A model generated the notes under the pieces. The model saw nothing but the letters and a program-made list of their open reading frames with translations, ran no database searches and was not told the origin of the DNA. This document shows, piece after piece, positions 48,798 through 56,882 of a stretch of DNA of 61,576 nucleotides. The stretch covers positions 1-61,576 of the forward strand of contig DULO01000050.1 in NCBI GenBank assembly GCA_012840345.1, given 5' to 3'. The translations under genes were made by a program, and so were the position numbers. Position 1 is the stretch's first letter. The number at the start of each line of letters is the position of its first letter. Origin of the DNA: Candidatus Fermentithermobacillaceae bacterium. Lineage in GTDB: Bacteria > Bacillota > Sulfobacillia > Fermentithermobacillales > Fermentithermobacillaceae.

Positions 48798-49007
48798 GTG
48801 TGGACTGTCGTCTACGTAGCGTCAGGATGGAAAGAGGCTGAAGACATACGGAACAGGCTGGCCAAAGACGGCCTTTTGGTGATGCTTCGGGGATGCGGTT
48901 CCGATTCGGGCCGTGTCTCAAGGCAAGTTGAACTGCTCGTTCCCGAAATTGAAATCAACGAGGCCCATTCCATACTAATGCAACTGGTGGGAACTGCAAG
49001 GGCATAG
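48798..49007 (+). CDS. Conserved small protein between dnaE and pfkA
   Basis: 69 residues, beginning WTVVYVASGWKEAEDIRNRL and with VELLVPEIEINEAHSILMQL near the end: a ferredoxin-like alpha-beta fold as in DUF2007-type putative signal proteins. In clostridia a gene of this kind often lies between dnaE or accA and pfkA and has been mislabelled glutamate decarboxylase; this is from memory. GTG 48798 has only a weak ribosome site. It ends three bases before pfkA. Its function is not known. Confidence 0.75.
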   Translation: MWTVVYVASGWKEAEDIRNRLAKDGLLVMLRGCGSDSGRVSRQVELLVPEIEINEAHSILMQLVGTARA

Positions 49008-49010
49008 CCT

Positions 49011-49967
49011 ATGAAGATTGGTGTCTTGACTAGCGGGGGAGACGCCCCCGGCATGAACGCCGCGATTAGAGCGGTGGTCAGGCGGGGAATCTCCCTCGGC
49101 TTGACTGTTTATGGAATACGCAGAGGATATGACGGACTGCTAGATGGTGATTTCCGGCCCATGGGCGTCGAGTCAGTGGGGGACATCATCCATCGCGGCG
49201 GGACCATACTGCATACGGCGAGATCCGAGAGATTTCGCCTTCCGGAAGGCCAGGACCTTGCCGCGGCGCGTTTGCGCGGGGCGGGGATCAGCGGCCTTGT
49301 CGTGATAGGCGGCGAGGGCAGTTTCAAAGGCATGATCGAACTCGGCAAGCGAGGGATTAGAGCGGTAGGGGTCCCCGCGACTATCGACAACGACATTCCT
49401 TTTACCGATTACAGCATCGGTTTTGATACAGCGCTTAACACCGGGGTTGAAGCCGTGAACAGGCTTCGGGATACCGCTACTTCTCACGAGCGCGTCTTTG
49501 TGGTTGAGACCATGGGAAGAGAGTCGGGCCATCTGGCTCTGGCTGTCGGCGTCGCGGGAGGAGCCGAAAGCATCCTCATTCCCGAATTGCCTGTGAACAT
49601 CGAGGACGTTTGCTACAAGTTGAGGCGCGGTCTGGACAGGGGAAAGGTTCACAGCATTATCGTTGTGGCCGAAGGCGCGACAAGCGGCATGGACGTTGCC
49701 AAGGCGATAGAAAAGTGCATGGGGATGGAGCTCCGCGTCACGATTCTTGGTCACGTCCAAAGAGGCGGTACGCCGACCGCGTTTGACCGCTTGATAGCCT
49801 CTAGAATGGGCGCCGCCGCGGTGGATGCCCTGGTTCAAGACAATGTAGGCGTCATGGTAGGCATTAGCGGGACCAAGACCGTGTTTACCCCCATGACCGA
49901 AGTGGTCAAGAGCAAGAAAGAGATCGATCTCGAACTGTACAATATGGCGGAAGACCTGGCCCGCTAA
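49011..49967 (+). CDS. pfkA: 6-phosphofructokinase
   Basis: 318 residues. GGDAPGMNAAIRAVVRRG binds ATP, PATIDNDIPFTDYSIGFDTA carries the catalytic Asp, VETMGRESGHLAL binds fructose 6-phosphate and GHVQRGGTPTAFDRLIASRMG is the conserved C-terminal block. In the nucleotide loop GGEGS replaces GGDGS of most bacterial ATP-dependent enzymes; the Gly that marks ATP preference is retained. ATG 49011 has AAGGG upstream. It commits carbon to glycolysis, with pyruvate kinase encoded next. Confidence 0.93.
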   Translation: MKIGVLTSGGDAPGMNAAIRAVVRRGISLGLTVYGIRRGYDGLLDGDFRPMGVESVGDIIHRGGTILHTARSERFRLPEGQDLAAARLRGAGISGLVVIGGEGSFKGMIELGKRGIRAVGVPATIDNDIPFTDYSIGFDTALNTGVEAVNRLRDTATSHERVFVVETMGRESGHLALAVGVAGGAESILIPELPVNIEDVCYKLRRGLDRGKVHSIIVVAEGATSGMDVAKAIEKCMGMELRVTILGHVQRGGTPTAFDRLIASRMGAAAVDALVQDNVGVMVGISGTKTVFTPMTEVVKSKKEIDLELYNMAEDLAR

Positions 49968-50027
49968 GGGGCCATATCCCCGGCGTGATCGCTATTAGGG
50001 TGGAGATTCCGGAAAGGGACTTGCGTA

Positions 50028-51479
50028 ATGGAGAACAACCTTAGAAGGACCAAGATCGTATGTACCGTAGGACCTGCTTCGGCAAATGAAGAGACCTTGT
50101 ATCAGATGATCCTGGCGGGAATGGATGTCGCCAGGTTCAACTTTTCTCATGGCAGCCAAGAGGACCACGGAAAGAGCATAGAGCTTGTCCGTAAAGCGGC
50201 CAAGCGGGCAGGGAGACGAATTGGGATAATGCTGGATACCCGCGGCCCTGAAATCCGTTTGGGGCGGTTCTCCGGCGGAAGAGTCCTCTTGCGGACAGGT
50301 GACACCTTTAGGTTGGTGTCTGAAGAGATCCTTGGTACCGCCGAAGCTGCCACGGTAAGCCATAAGGGACTTTACGCGCTGGTACGGCCGGGTAGCCCTG
50401 TTCTCTTGGATGACGGCAACATCCAGCTTGAAGTCCTCTCCGCCCGCCCCGGCGAAGTCGTGACCCGGGTCCTAAACGACGGACCGATTTCGGACCGTAA
50501 GAAGGTCTCTCTGCCCGGGGCCAAGCTCGACCTTCCCGCGGTTGACGAAAAGGACGCCAGCGACATAGCCTTTTGCGCCGGCCTGGGCGTGGACTTTGTC
50601 GCGGCGTCTTTCATCAGGACCGCCAAAGACGTGGAAATGGTCCGCCAAGAACTGGCCAAGAACGGTTCTAGGGCGAGGATCATCGCGAAGATAGAGTCAG
50701 TGCAGGGCGTGGAAAACCTGCAGGAGATCCTGTCCGCTTCCGACGGCCTCATGGTTGCCCGGGGAGACCTGGGTGTGGAACTCCCGCCCGAGGAGATACC
50801 TATCATTCAGAAAAAGATGATCGCGTCGGCCATGACGTTGGGCAAGCCCGTGATAACCGCTACCCAGATGCTCGAGTCCATGGTGTCGAACCCAAGGCCC
50901 ACCAGGGCGGAAGCGTCCGACGTGGCTAATGCGATTCTTGACGGCACCGACGCGGTTATGCTTTCAGGGGAGACAGCGTCGGGCAAGTATCCGGTCGAGG
51001 CGGTTCGTTTCATGGCCAGGATAGCCCGCAGGACTGAGGAAGCGTTGGATGCCCGCGTGTTCCTCCCGAGGTTTGATGGGCCCTCGGTATCCGATGTTAC
51101 AGAGGCTGTCAGCCACGCGGCGGTAACCGCGGCGCTCGATCTGAACGCCAAGGCTATAGTCACTCCCAGCGAGTCGGGGTACACAGCCAGAATGGTCGCG
51201 CGGTTCAGGCCCCGTGTGCCCGTGTACGCCGTTACTCCCCACGACGAGACGTGCGGCTGGTTGACAGTGGTCTGGGGAGTCCAGACCATGCAAGAGGTGA
51301 TCTCCGGGGACGTGTCCGAGAAGGCGATGGAGGTGCTCATGTCCAGAGGCTTGCTCAAACCGGGAGACCTATGCGTCATCACCAAAGGAGTCCCGTTCGG
51401 CGTAGCCGGCACAACAAACGTGATGGAGGTTCGAACCGCGGGAAAGGACCCAGTCCCACCTACCGTCAGAAATCATTGA
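50028..51479 (+). CDS. pyk: Pyruvate kinase
   Basis: 483 residues. RRTKIVCTVGPASANEETLY and DVARFNFSHGSQEDH at the N-terminus, IIAKIESVQGVENLQEIL with the catalytic Lys, MVARGDLGVELPPEEIPIIQ for Mg and TATQMLESMVSNPRPTRAEA are diagnostic. It ends with the allosteric C-terminal domain and lacks the extra PEP-utiliser domain present in Bacillus-type enzymes. ATG 50028 is 60 bases after pfkA, with GGAAAGGGA upstream. Together with pfkA it forms a glycolytic pair. Confidence 0.94.
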   Translation: MENNLRRTKIVCTVGPASANEETLYQMILAGMDVARFNFSHGSQEDHGKSIELVRKAAKRAGRRIGIMLDTRGPEIRLGRFSGGRVLLRTGDTFRLVSEEILGTAEAATVSHKGLYALVRPGSPVLLDDGNIQLEVLSARPGEVVTRVLNDGPISDRKKVSLPGAKLDLPAVDEKDASDIAFCAGLGVDFVAASFIRTAKDVEMVRQELAKNGSRARIIAKIESVQGVENLQEILSASDGLMVARGDLGVELPPEEIPIIQKKMIASAMTLGKPVITATQMLESMVSNPRPTRAEASDVANAILDGTDAVMLSGETASGKYPVEAVRFMARIARRTEEALDARVFLPRFDGPSVSDVTEAVSHAAVTAALDLNAKAIVTPSESGYTARMVARFRPRVPVYAVTPHDETCGWLTVVWGVQTMQEVISGDVSEKAMEVLMSRGLLKPGDLCVITKGVPFGVAGTTNVMEVRTAGKDPVPPTVRNH

Positions 51480-51536
51480 CGAATGTTGCCTATGAGGGTG
51501 TAATTAGGGTAAGACGGGAGAGAAGGGGGTCACAGC

Positions 51537-52637
51537 TTGGGTCTCCTCCACGGACTCCTCGCCATTACCTGGCAGCAGGCCGTCATGATTGGCCTGGGAT
51601 TCGTCCTCATCTATCTCGCCATCGCCAAGGAATACGAACCGGTATTGCTCTTACCTATTGGTTTTGGGGCCATCCTTGCTAACATTCCCGGGTCCTCCGC
51701 CGTAGGGGAACACGGCTTTCTAAACATTCTTTACGAAGCGGGCATCGTAACCGAGCTTTTTCCGCTCCTTATCTTCATCGGGATCGGCGCGATGATCGAC
51801 TTCGGACCGCTCTTCGAGCAGCCAACCATGCTGTTCTTTGGCGCCGCCGCCCAGATAGGCATATTTCTGACTATGGGCCTTGCCATGCTGGCGGGTTTCA
51901 GCCTGCGAGAGTCGGCCTCCATAGGGATGATAGGGGCTGCCGACGGTCCCACGTCCATATATGTAGCCAGCTTGTTCGCCCCGCGGCTGTTGGCCCCCAT
52001 TTCTGTGGCCGCGTACTCGTACATGGCTTTGGTCCCGCTGATTCAGCCGCCCGTAATAAGGGCGTTGACCACCCCCGAGGAAAGGCGCATCCAGATGAAA
52101 CCCTTGGAGGCGAGAGCCGTTCCCAAGGCGGTCTATATCGCGTTTCCCATACTTGTAACCGTGCTGGCGGGACTTATCGCGCCGGTTAGTCTTTCCCTGG
52201 TCGGTACCCTTATGTTTGGAAACCTGTTGAGGGAATGCGGAGTGGTGGAGCGCCTGTCCAGAACGGCTCAAAACGAGCTTGCCAACGTGGTCTCCCTGCT
52301 CTTGGGGATAACCATAGGTTCCACCATGGTGGCTTCCGAGTTCCTAACGCCTTCCACCATCTTGATCATAGGCGCGGGGCTGGTCGCGTTTATCCTAGAT
52401 ACGGCCGGCGGAGTGATCTTCGCCAAACTGGCGAACATGTTCTTGAAGACCAAAATCAACCCCATGATCGGGGCTTGCGGGATATCGGCGTTTCCCATGT
52501 CGGCCAGGGTGGTCCAACGGATGGCTCAACTGGAGTCGCCCGGGAACTTCGTGCTGATGCACGCCGTAGGCGCCAACGTCGCCGGCCAGATAGCGTCGGT
52601 CATGGCGGGAGCGGTTATCCTAGCGTTGGTGAAGTAG
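51537..52637 (+). CDS. Beta subunit of a sodium-translocating carboxylate decarboxylase (OadB/GcdB family)
   Basis: 366 residues, nine or more transmembrane segments. The ion-coupling segments are IGIGAMIDFGPLFEQP, GAADGPTSIYVASLFAPRLL, NLLRECGVVERLSRTAQNEL and the C-terminal INPMIGACGISAFPMSARVV. All match the beta subunit that decarboxylates biotin-bound carboxylate and pumps sodium out. TTG 51537 has AAGGGGGT upstream. No alpha (carboxyltransferase) or gamma subunit is near, so partners must be elsewhere. Placement after pyk suggests a link to pyruvate or oxaloacetate; methylmalonyl-CoA or glutaconyl-CoA are alternatives. Confidence 0.92.
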   Translation: MGLLHGLLAITWQQAVMIGLGFVLIYLAIAKEYEPVLLLPIGFGAILANIPGSSAVGEHGFLNILYEAGIVTELFPLLIFIGIGAMIDFGPLFEQPTMLFFGAAAQIGIFLTMGLAMLAGFSLRESASIGMIGAADGPTSIYVASLFAPRLLAPISVAAYSYMALVPLIQPPVIRALTTPEERRIQMKPLEARAVPKAVYIAFPILVTVLAGLIAPVSLSLVGTLMFGNLLRECGVVERLSRTAQNELANVVSLLLGITIGSTMVASEFLTPSTILIIGAGLVAFILDTAGGVIFAKLANMFLKTKINPMIGACGISAFPMSARVVQRMAQLESPGNFVLMHAVGANVAGQIASVMAGAVILALVK

Positions 52638-52664
52638 ATCGACAGAAACCTCATAGCAATCGAA

Positions 52665-52712
52665 CCGGCCGCTTTCGTAAACTAGAAGACCTTTGGGGGC
52701 GAAAGCGGCCGG
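52665..52712. terminator. Long-stem hairpin between convergent genes
   Basis: CCGGCCGCTTTCG (52665-52677) pairs perfectly with CGAAAGCGGCCGG (52700-52712) over a 22-base loop. It is between the oadB-like gene and the 51-residue membrane protein gene. There is no T-run on either side, so its strength is uncertain. Confidence 0.6.
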
Positions 52713-52720
52713 ATTGCCGA

Positions 52721-52876
52721 CTACTCGTCTTCGCAGCAGGCCGGCTCCTGTACGGCTTTCAGCTTGGTAGCCAACCGGGCTCCTGCCCACATGGCTACAA
52801 ACAGCCCGCCTACCACGGCAAGCCACCATGGGAATCTCATCAGAGCAGCCAGTGGATTGAACTCGCGCTTTTCCAT
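52721..52876 (-). CDS. 51-residue single-pass membrane protein
   Basis: Reading the minus strand from ATG 52876 gives 51 residues: a charged start MEKREFNPLAALMR, one membrane helix (FPWWLAVVGGLFVAMWAGA) and a tail with a paired Cys (ACCEDE). AGGAGGTG lies nine bases upstream, one of the best ribosome sites in the window. There is no recognised family. It could be a small sporulation or stress membrane peptide, given the coat gene next to it on the same strand; the function is unknown. Confidence 0.65.
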   Translation of the reverse strand: MEKREFNPLAALMRFPWWLAVVGGLFVAMWAGARLATKLKAVQEPACCEDE

Positions 52877-53010
52877 TTCATAAAGCACCTCCCAGCATTA
52901 TCATCATGCGGAAGCGGCCGAGTCTATGCGTGTTGGCGGACCCAATCGCGGAGCGCGGTCTAGATTGCGTACGCGCCGGAACTGTTGACGATTCCCGAAG
53001 GGCCGGGCCG

Positions 53011-53043
53011 GCGAAGGGGGCCCCGGAGGGCCCCCGCTTTCGC
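53011..53043 (-). terminator. Terminator hairpin downstream of the coat protein gene
   Basis: GGGGGCCC (53016-53023) and GGGCCCCC (53028-53035) form a perfect 8-bp stem with a CGGA loop, extended by GCGAA/TTCGC (53011-53015, 53039-53043). It is 34 bases past the coat gene stop. Confidence 0.7.
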
Positions 53044-53076
53044 AACGATCTGTGGTCAGCCGAGCCGGGCAAGCGG

Positions 53077-53790
53077 TTAGCTGGGGTTGTACATGCCGTG
53101 CTGTTGCATGTAGCGGAAAATGCCCTCGCCGTGCTTCTGTTCATCCTTTTGGATATGCTGCAAGGCCTGACGGATTTGGGGACTTGCCGACTCGAAGATA
53201 GCCGTGTCGTAGGTGCCGGATACGTACTTTTCGGTCATCAGCATATCGTTAAGCATGGAAGCCTCGTTGGCGGTGGCGCCGGGCGCGACGCCTGTCAGCT
53301 CTTCGCTGGCCTCGGTCCAACCCGCGCGTTGCATTGTCTGGCGGCCTTCCATGTACTGCTGCGCTCTGCCCACCGTGTCTTGGGCTCCGCGCTGTTCGTA
53401 GCCCGTGGGCTGCTGGGCGACGGGCATCTGACCGCCAAAGCTTGCCCTGCCCGACATGAAAGCTCCGCCCTGCTGGCTACCGGCCTGCATCCCGCCGGGA
53501 GTTCCTCCCTGGCTGCCGGCTTGCATGCCTTCCTGGGCGCCGCTCTGACCGCCGGTTTGCATGCCTCCCTGGGTTCCGCCTTGGCCGCCCGCTTGCTGGC
53601 CTCCTTGTCCGAGGAGCCCGCTTATAGTGTTGTAGTGCTGCAGTTCCTCTTGAGCGAACTCATTGAACATCCGCCTGAGTTCGGGGTCTTTTGTCTTTTG
53701 GGCGTAACCGCGGTACTTTTCGATACACACCTTCTCATGGCTCAGTTGGTCTTGGAGAAGACTTCGTTCCTTCTGCGTGAGATGTGACAC
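53077..53790 (-). CDS. CotF-like spore coat protein with Gly/Gln-rich insert
   Basis: 237 residues. The N-terminal half-ferritin-like helical pair LTQKERSLLQDQLSHEKVCI and DPELRRMFNEFAQEELQHYN is typical of clostridial CotF-like coat proteins; the C-terminal half has a matching helical pair (NDMLMTEKYVSGTYDTAIFE and IRQALQHIQKDEQKHGEGIF). Between them lies about 80 residues of low-complexity Gly/Gln/Met sequence with repeats like QGGMQ and GGQSGAQ. I chose GTG 53790 because AAGGGGTGG lies ten bases upstream and the product begins MSHLTQKER as in relatives; the frame is open to 53904 without a ribosome site. It is likely expressed late in sporulation in the mother cell. Confidence 0.82.
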   Translation of the reverse strand: MSHLTQKERSLLQDQLSHEKVCIEKYRGYAQKTKDPELRRMFNEFAQEELQHYNTISGLLGQGGQQAGGQGGTQGGMQTGGQSGAQEGMQAGSQGGTPGGMQAGSQQGGAFMSGRASFGGQMPVAQQPTGYEQRGAQDTVGRAQQYMEGRQTMQRAGWTEASEELTGVAPGATANEASMLNDMLMTEKYVSGTYDTAIFESASPQIRQALQHIQKDEQKHGEGIFRYMQQHGMYNPS

Positions 53791-53951
53791 CTTGTGGATT
53801 CCACCCCTTTGAAGGTCTCTTGTGACCGGTTTGCCTGATACTTGTGAAGTCAGGCTCATACCTAGTCTTCTGACAATGCCCTCATCAATATTCGGATTCG
53901 GCAATCAGTCCGGGTCACATGGCATGACGTGGGGAGTAGGCGCTCGCTGAA

Positions 53952-53980
53952 TTGAACTCCATCAAGCGCGGTGATATACT
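53952..53980 (+). promoter_or_regulatory. Sigma-A-like promoter of the ABC-2 operon
   Basis: TTGAAC (53952-53957) and TATACT (53975-53980) with a 17-base spacer, about 185 bases upstream of the ATPase gene. The leader 53981-54165 holds no gene I can support. Confidence 0.6.
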
Positions 53981-54165
53981 GCTGACAGCCTACCTATCAC
54001 TGAGAGGAAGTGGTCCACGTGACATTAACAATGATCCGCTTCGGACCGGAGATGGGACTCAAGGGGGAGTCCAGGGTAGGATAGGCCAGCCCCACATTAA
54101 GTCCCTCCGGTCGTTCATCGCTCACGTACTACGTATTTTTCTTATGACCGAAGGGAGATAATCCG

Positions 54166-54987
54166 TTGCCTTACGACGCAAGTCCTGTGATCGTAGCTTC
54201 CAACCTTTCTCGTTATTTCCGGGTGAGATTGGACGGCGAAAACTTGAAGGACCGCATCAAACGCTTTATTAAGCCCCAATATCGAGTAGTTAAGGCCTTA
54301 GACGGCGTCAGCTTTTCCATTAGCCAGGGCGAGTCGGTAGGATACATCGGCCTTAACGGCGCCGGAAAGTCCACGACCATCAAGCTCCTGTGCGGAGTGC
54401 TCGTCCCTACGGCAGGAACTGTGACGGTCAACGGTTTGGAACCTTACCGTCACAGGACCGCGACCGCCCGGAGAATCGGGCTTATGATGGGGCAGAGAAC
54501 TCAGCTTCTCTGGGACCTGCCCGTCCACGAGAGTTTCAACCTCTTGGGCAAAATCTACGACATTAAGCCCGACGTCTTCAAAGCCAACGTCAAGCGGCTG
54601 CAGGACGTGCTGGACATCGGGCCTTTGTGGCACACCCCCGCCAGGATGCTGTCCCTGGGTCAAAAGACCAGGTGTGACCTGGCGCTCACGTTTCTCCACG
54701 ACCCGTCTGTGGTGTTCCTGGACGAGCCTACCATCGGCCTGGACGTGCTCGCCCGCGAGCGCATACGGGACTTCATCAACGAGGAGAAGCGGCGGGGAGT
54801 AACTATCTTCCTCGCCAGTCACGACCTTGACGACTTGGAGATCGTGGCGGACAGGGTTATGCTGATCCACCACGGGAAACTGCTTTTTGACGGCACCCAA
54901 GACCAGCTTAGGCAATTGGCCGGAGGCCCGCTTGTCAACCTGGAGGAGACGGTAAAGCGCTTCTACAGGGAGGCCGAACTCGGATGA
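54166..54987 (+). CDS. ABC-2 type exporter ATP-binding protein
   Basis: 273 residues. Walker A GLNGAGKSTTIKLLCG, signature MLSLGQKTRCDLALTFL (LSLGQ), Walker B VVFLDEPTIGLD and H-loop ASHDLDDLE. The N-terminal extension with LKDRIKRFIKPQYRVVKALD is typical of the COG4586 ATPases that pair with COG4587/COG3694 permeases. The start is TTG 54166 seven bases after GAAGGGAGA. The stop overlaps the first permease gene by four bases. The substrate is unknown. Confidence 0.88.
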   Translation: MPYDASPVIVASNLSRYFRVRLDGENLKDRIKRFIKPQYRVVKALDGVSFSISQGESVGYIGLNGAGKSTTIKLLCGVLVPTAGTVTVNGLEPYRHRTATARRIGLMMGQRTQLLWDLPVHESFNLLGKIYDIKPDVFKANVKRLQDVLDIGPLWHTPARMLSLGQKTRCDLALTFLHDPSVVFLDEPTIGLDVLARERIRDFINEEKRRGVTIFLASHDLDDLEIVADRVMLIHHGKLLFDGTQDQLRQLAGGPLVNLEETVKRFYREAELG

Positions 54988-55769
54988 AATACTTGATGTA
55001 CGCCCGTTCCGAGTTCATCCGCGGCTTTAGGTACCGGGCGAACTACTGGGCGACGGTGATTAGCGCCGTGGCGCTGGCGGTAATCCAGTGGTACCTCTGG
55101 CACGCAGCGTACACAGATAAGGACTTAATAGCCGGGCTATCCCTGGACCAGGTCTTGGCTTACACCCTAATCGGCCGGGTAGCCGCGGGGTTCCTAACCG
55201 CTCCCACAGCCGCGTTACGGATCGGCTCCAGGGTGAGGACAGGCGCAATTGTACATGACATGGTAAAGCCCGTCGATCTCCACACCCAGCTGCTTTGGCA
55301 GGGGCTGGGTAGAGCGGGCTTTAGCTTCGTTGCCACGGGGCTACCGCTTCTCCTCGCCATGGCTGCGTTGGGTGTTTTGGAGATCCCCTCACCGGGGAGG
55401 CTCCTCCTGTTTCTTATCTCTCTCTTGATGGCGTACGTGACGGTGTTCTCCACCTCGTTCTTGTCGGGGGTCTTCACGTTCTACACCAAGACGGCCGTGG
55501 GCGTTGACTACGTGTATACGGTCGTATCGCTCCTCTCCGGGGAGTTCCTGCCGCTTGAGTTTTTCCCCGCGTGGCTTAGGACCGCGGCAGACTACCTGCC
55601 GTTCAAGTCCATGCACTATATCCCGATGGCCATATGGAGCGGCATCGCCGGTCCGGGAGAGGTGGTGCCTTCCCTGATCTCTCAATGTCTTTGGACGTTG
55701 GGCATGGTGGCTGTCTCCAAAATGGCGTGGTCAGGAGCTCTAAAAAGCCTGACGGTACAGGGGGGTTAA
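54984..55769 (+). CDS. ABC-2 type permease (COG4587-like)
   Basis: 261 residues, about six transmembrane segments. FIRGFRYRANYWATVISAVA at the start and GEFLPLEFFPAWLRTAADYLPF near the end are characteristic of this permease type (conserved P-L-x-F-F-P). ATG 54984 overlaps the ATPase gene stop (ATGA). Works with the second permease 3 bases downstream. Confidence 0.85.
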   Translation: MKYLMYARSEFIRGFRYRANYWATVISAVALAVIQWYLWHAAYTDKDLIAGLSLDQVLAYTLIGRVAAGFLTAPTAALRIGSRVRTGAIVHDMVKPVDLHTQLLWQGLGRAGFSFVATGLPLLLAMAALGVLEIPSPGRLLLFLISLLMAYVTVFSTSFLSGVFTFYTKTAVGVDYVYTVVSLLSGEFLPLEFFPAWLRTAADYLPFKSMHYIPMAIWSGIAGPGEVVPSLISQCLWTLGMVAVSKMAWSGALKSLTVQGG

Positions 55770-55772
55770 GCC

Positions 55773-56606
55773 ATGGGGGGTATGCGTGAACCAAAGCTAC
55801 AGGAATCGCGGCTTAGCAGCATATGGCGCCACGCCAGGCTGTACTATTGGTACTTGCGCGCCAACTGGCTGTCGTTATGGGCTTATCCGGTACCGTTCAT
55901 CATGATGAACGTGGCGGGGATCGTTTACGCCCTGGGGTCGGTGGCGGCCGTATGGGCGTTGTTCTCCAAGATTCACGCGATTGGGGACTGGACGCTCCCC
56001 GAAGTGATGCTCATATACGGCTTGAGCATATTCTCCCGCTCATTGTTCCATCTCTTCTGGATCGAATTGATGAATACGTCCGCCATGGTGAAAGCAGGAG
56101 ATATCGACCGCTTGTTGGTGCGCCCGCTCAACCCAATGTACCAGCTTGTGGCTGGGTATCTGGACAACGACGACTGGGGAGAACTGCTCACTGCCGTCGC
56201 CCTGGTGTGGACATCTTTGGGGATGCTGGGACATCGTACCGTCGCCAACGTGTTCTGGTGCCTGTTAGCGTCAGTTTCCGGGTCCTTGATTTTCGCGTCC
56301 ATACACGCGGTGTGCAACGGGATGGCGTTCTTTACCGTGGAGACCGGCGGTTTTTCGCAACTGGCATGGACAACCGACGAGTTCAGTAGGTATCCTGCGG
56401 ACATCTACGGGAAGGGAGTACGCGCCCTTATAACGTGGGTCATCCCCGTGGCGTTCGCGAGTTTTTATCCCGCCCAGGTCATTCTGGGCGAAGGACGGTT
56501 ACGGCTCATAGGACTCCTTAGCCCTGTCGCCGCTATCCTCTCCTTCGCTTTCGCGTACTGGTTCTGGGGTAAGGCCATGGACAAGTACCAGGGGGTGGGG
56601 AACTAA
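55773..56606 (+). CDS. ABC-2 type permease (COG3694-like)
   Basis: 277 residues, about six transmembrane segments. Recognisable parts are RANWLSLWAYPVPFIMMN, KAGDIDRLLVRPLNPMYQLV and TDEFSRYPADIYGKGVRALI with VIPVAFASFYPAQVILG. The GDIDRLLVRPLNP block is conserved in this family. ATG 55773 follows GGGGGG. Last gene of the operon; convergent with the germination genes. Confidence 0.85.
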   Translation: MGGMREPKLQESRLSSIWRHARLYYWYLRANWLSLWAYPVPFIMMNVAGIVYALGSVAAVWALFSKIHAIGDWTLPEVMLIYGLSIFSRSLFHLFWIELMNTSAMVKAGDIDRLLVRPLNPMYQLVAGYLDNDDWGELLTAVALVWTSLGMLGHRTVANVFWCLLASVSGSLIFASIHAVCNGMAFFTVETGGFSQLAWTTDEFSRYPADIYGKGVRALITWVIPVAFASFYPAQVILGEGRLRLIGLLSPVAAILSFAFAYWFWGKAMDKYQGVGN

Positions 56607-56632
56607 GGCGCGAGATAGCGCGCGGTCGAAAA

Positions 56633-56860
56633 CTAAGGCACCGGGGTGTGGGAGTGGAGCGGGAAAAGACCCTCCATAAGCCGGGCTATAATTCGGACCG
56701 GAGACGCGTCGGTGATTTCAGGCATAAACCAAGCTGCCAAGGCCAAAAGAACCAGTATGACGGCCGCCGCGATGGCTCTTCCGTCGCGCCTTGGCAGCGA
56801 TTCTTTCCAAGCCCACGCGATGATGCCTATGGCGACAAGGACAGGTCCGATGTAGGTCAC
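56633..56860 (-). CDS. Putative D-subunit-like small protein of the germinant receptor operon
   Basis: 75 residues with two hydrophobic helices (about residues 4-20 and 30-46), separated by a charged turn KESLPRRDGR. Some gerA-type operons carry a D gene of this size with two membrane helices; position right after the C subunit (22 bases) and on the same strand fits. GTG 56860 is 11 bases after GGGGGAGG. The sequence itself is too simple for a firm family call. Confidence 0.6.
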   Translation of the reverse strand: MTYIGPVLVAIGIIAWAWKESLPRRDGRAIAAAVILVLLALAAWFMPEITDASPVRIIARLMEGLFPLHSHTPVP

Positions 56861-56882
56861 CTTTGTCGTCGCCTCCCCCGGC

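Noticed and set aside
49011-49967. Pyrophosphate-dependent phosphofructokinase because of GGEGS
   Set aside because: The Gly that marks ATP use (second G of GGxGS) is retained; PPi enzymes have Asp there.
53952-54161. Small coding frame before the ABC-2 operon
   Set aside because: TTG start inside the promoter -35, no ribosome site, and no protein-like composition.
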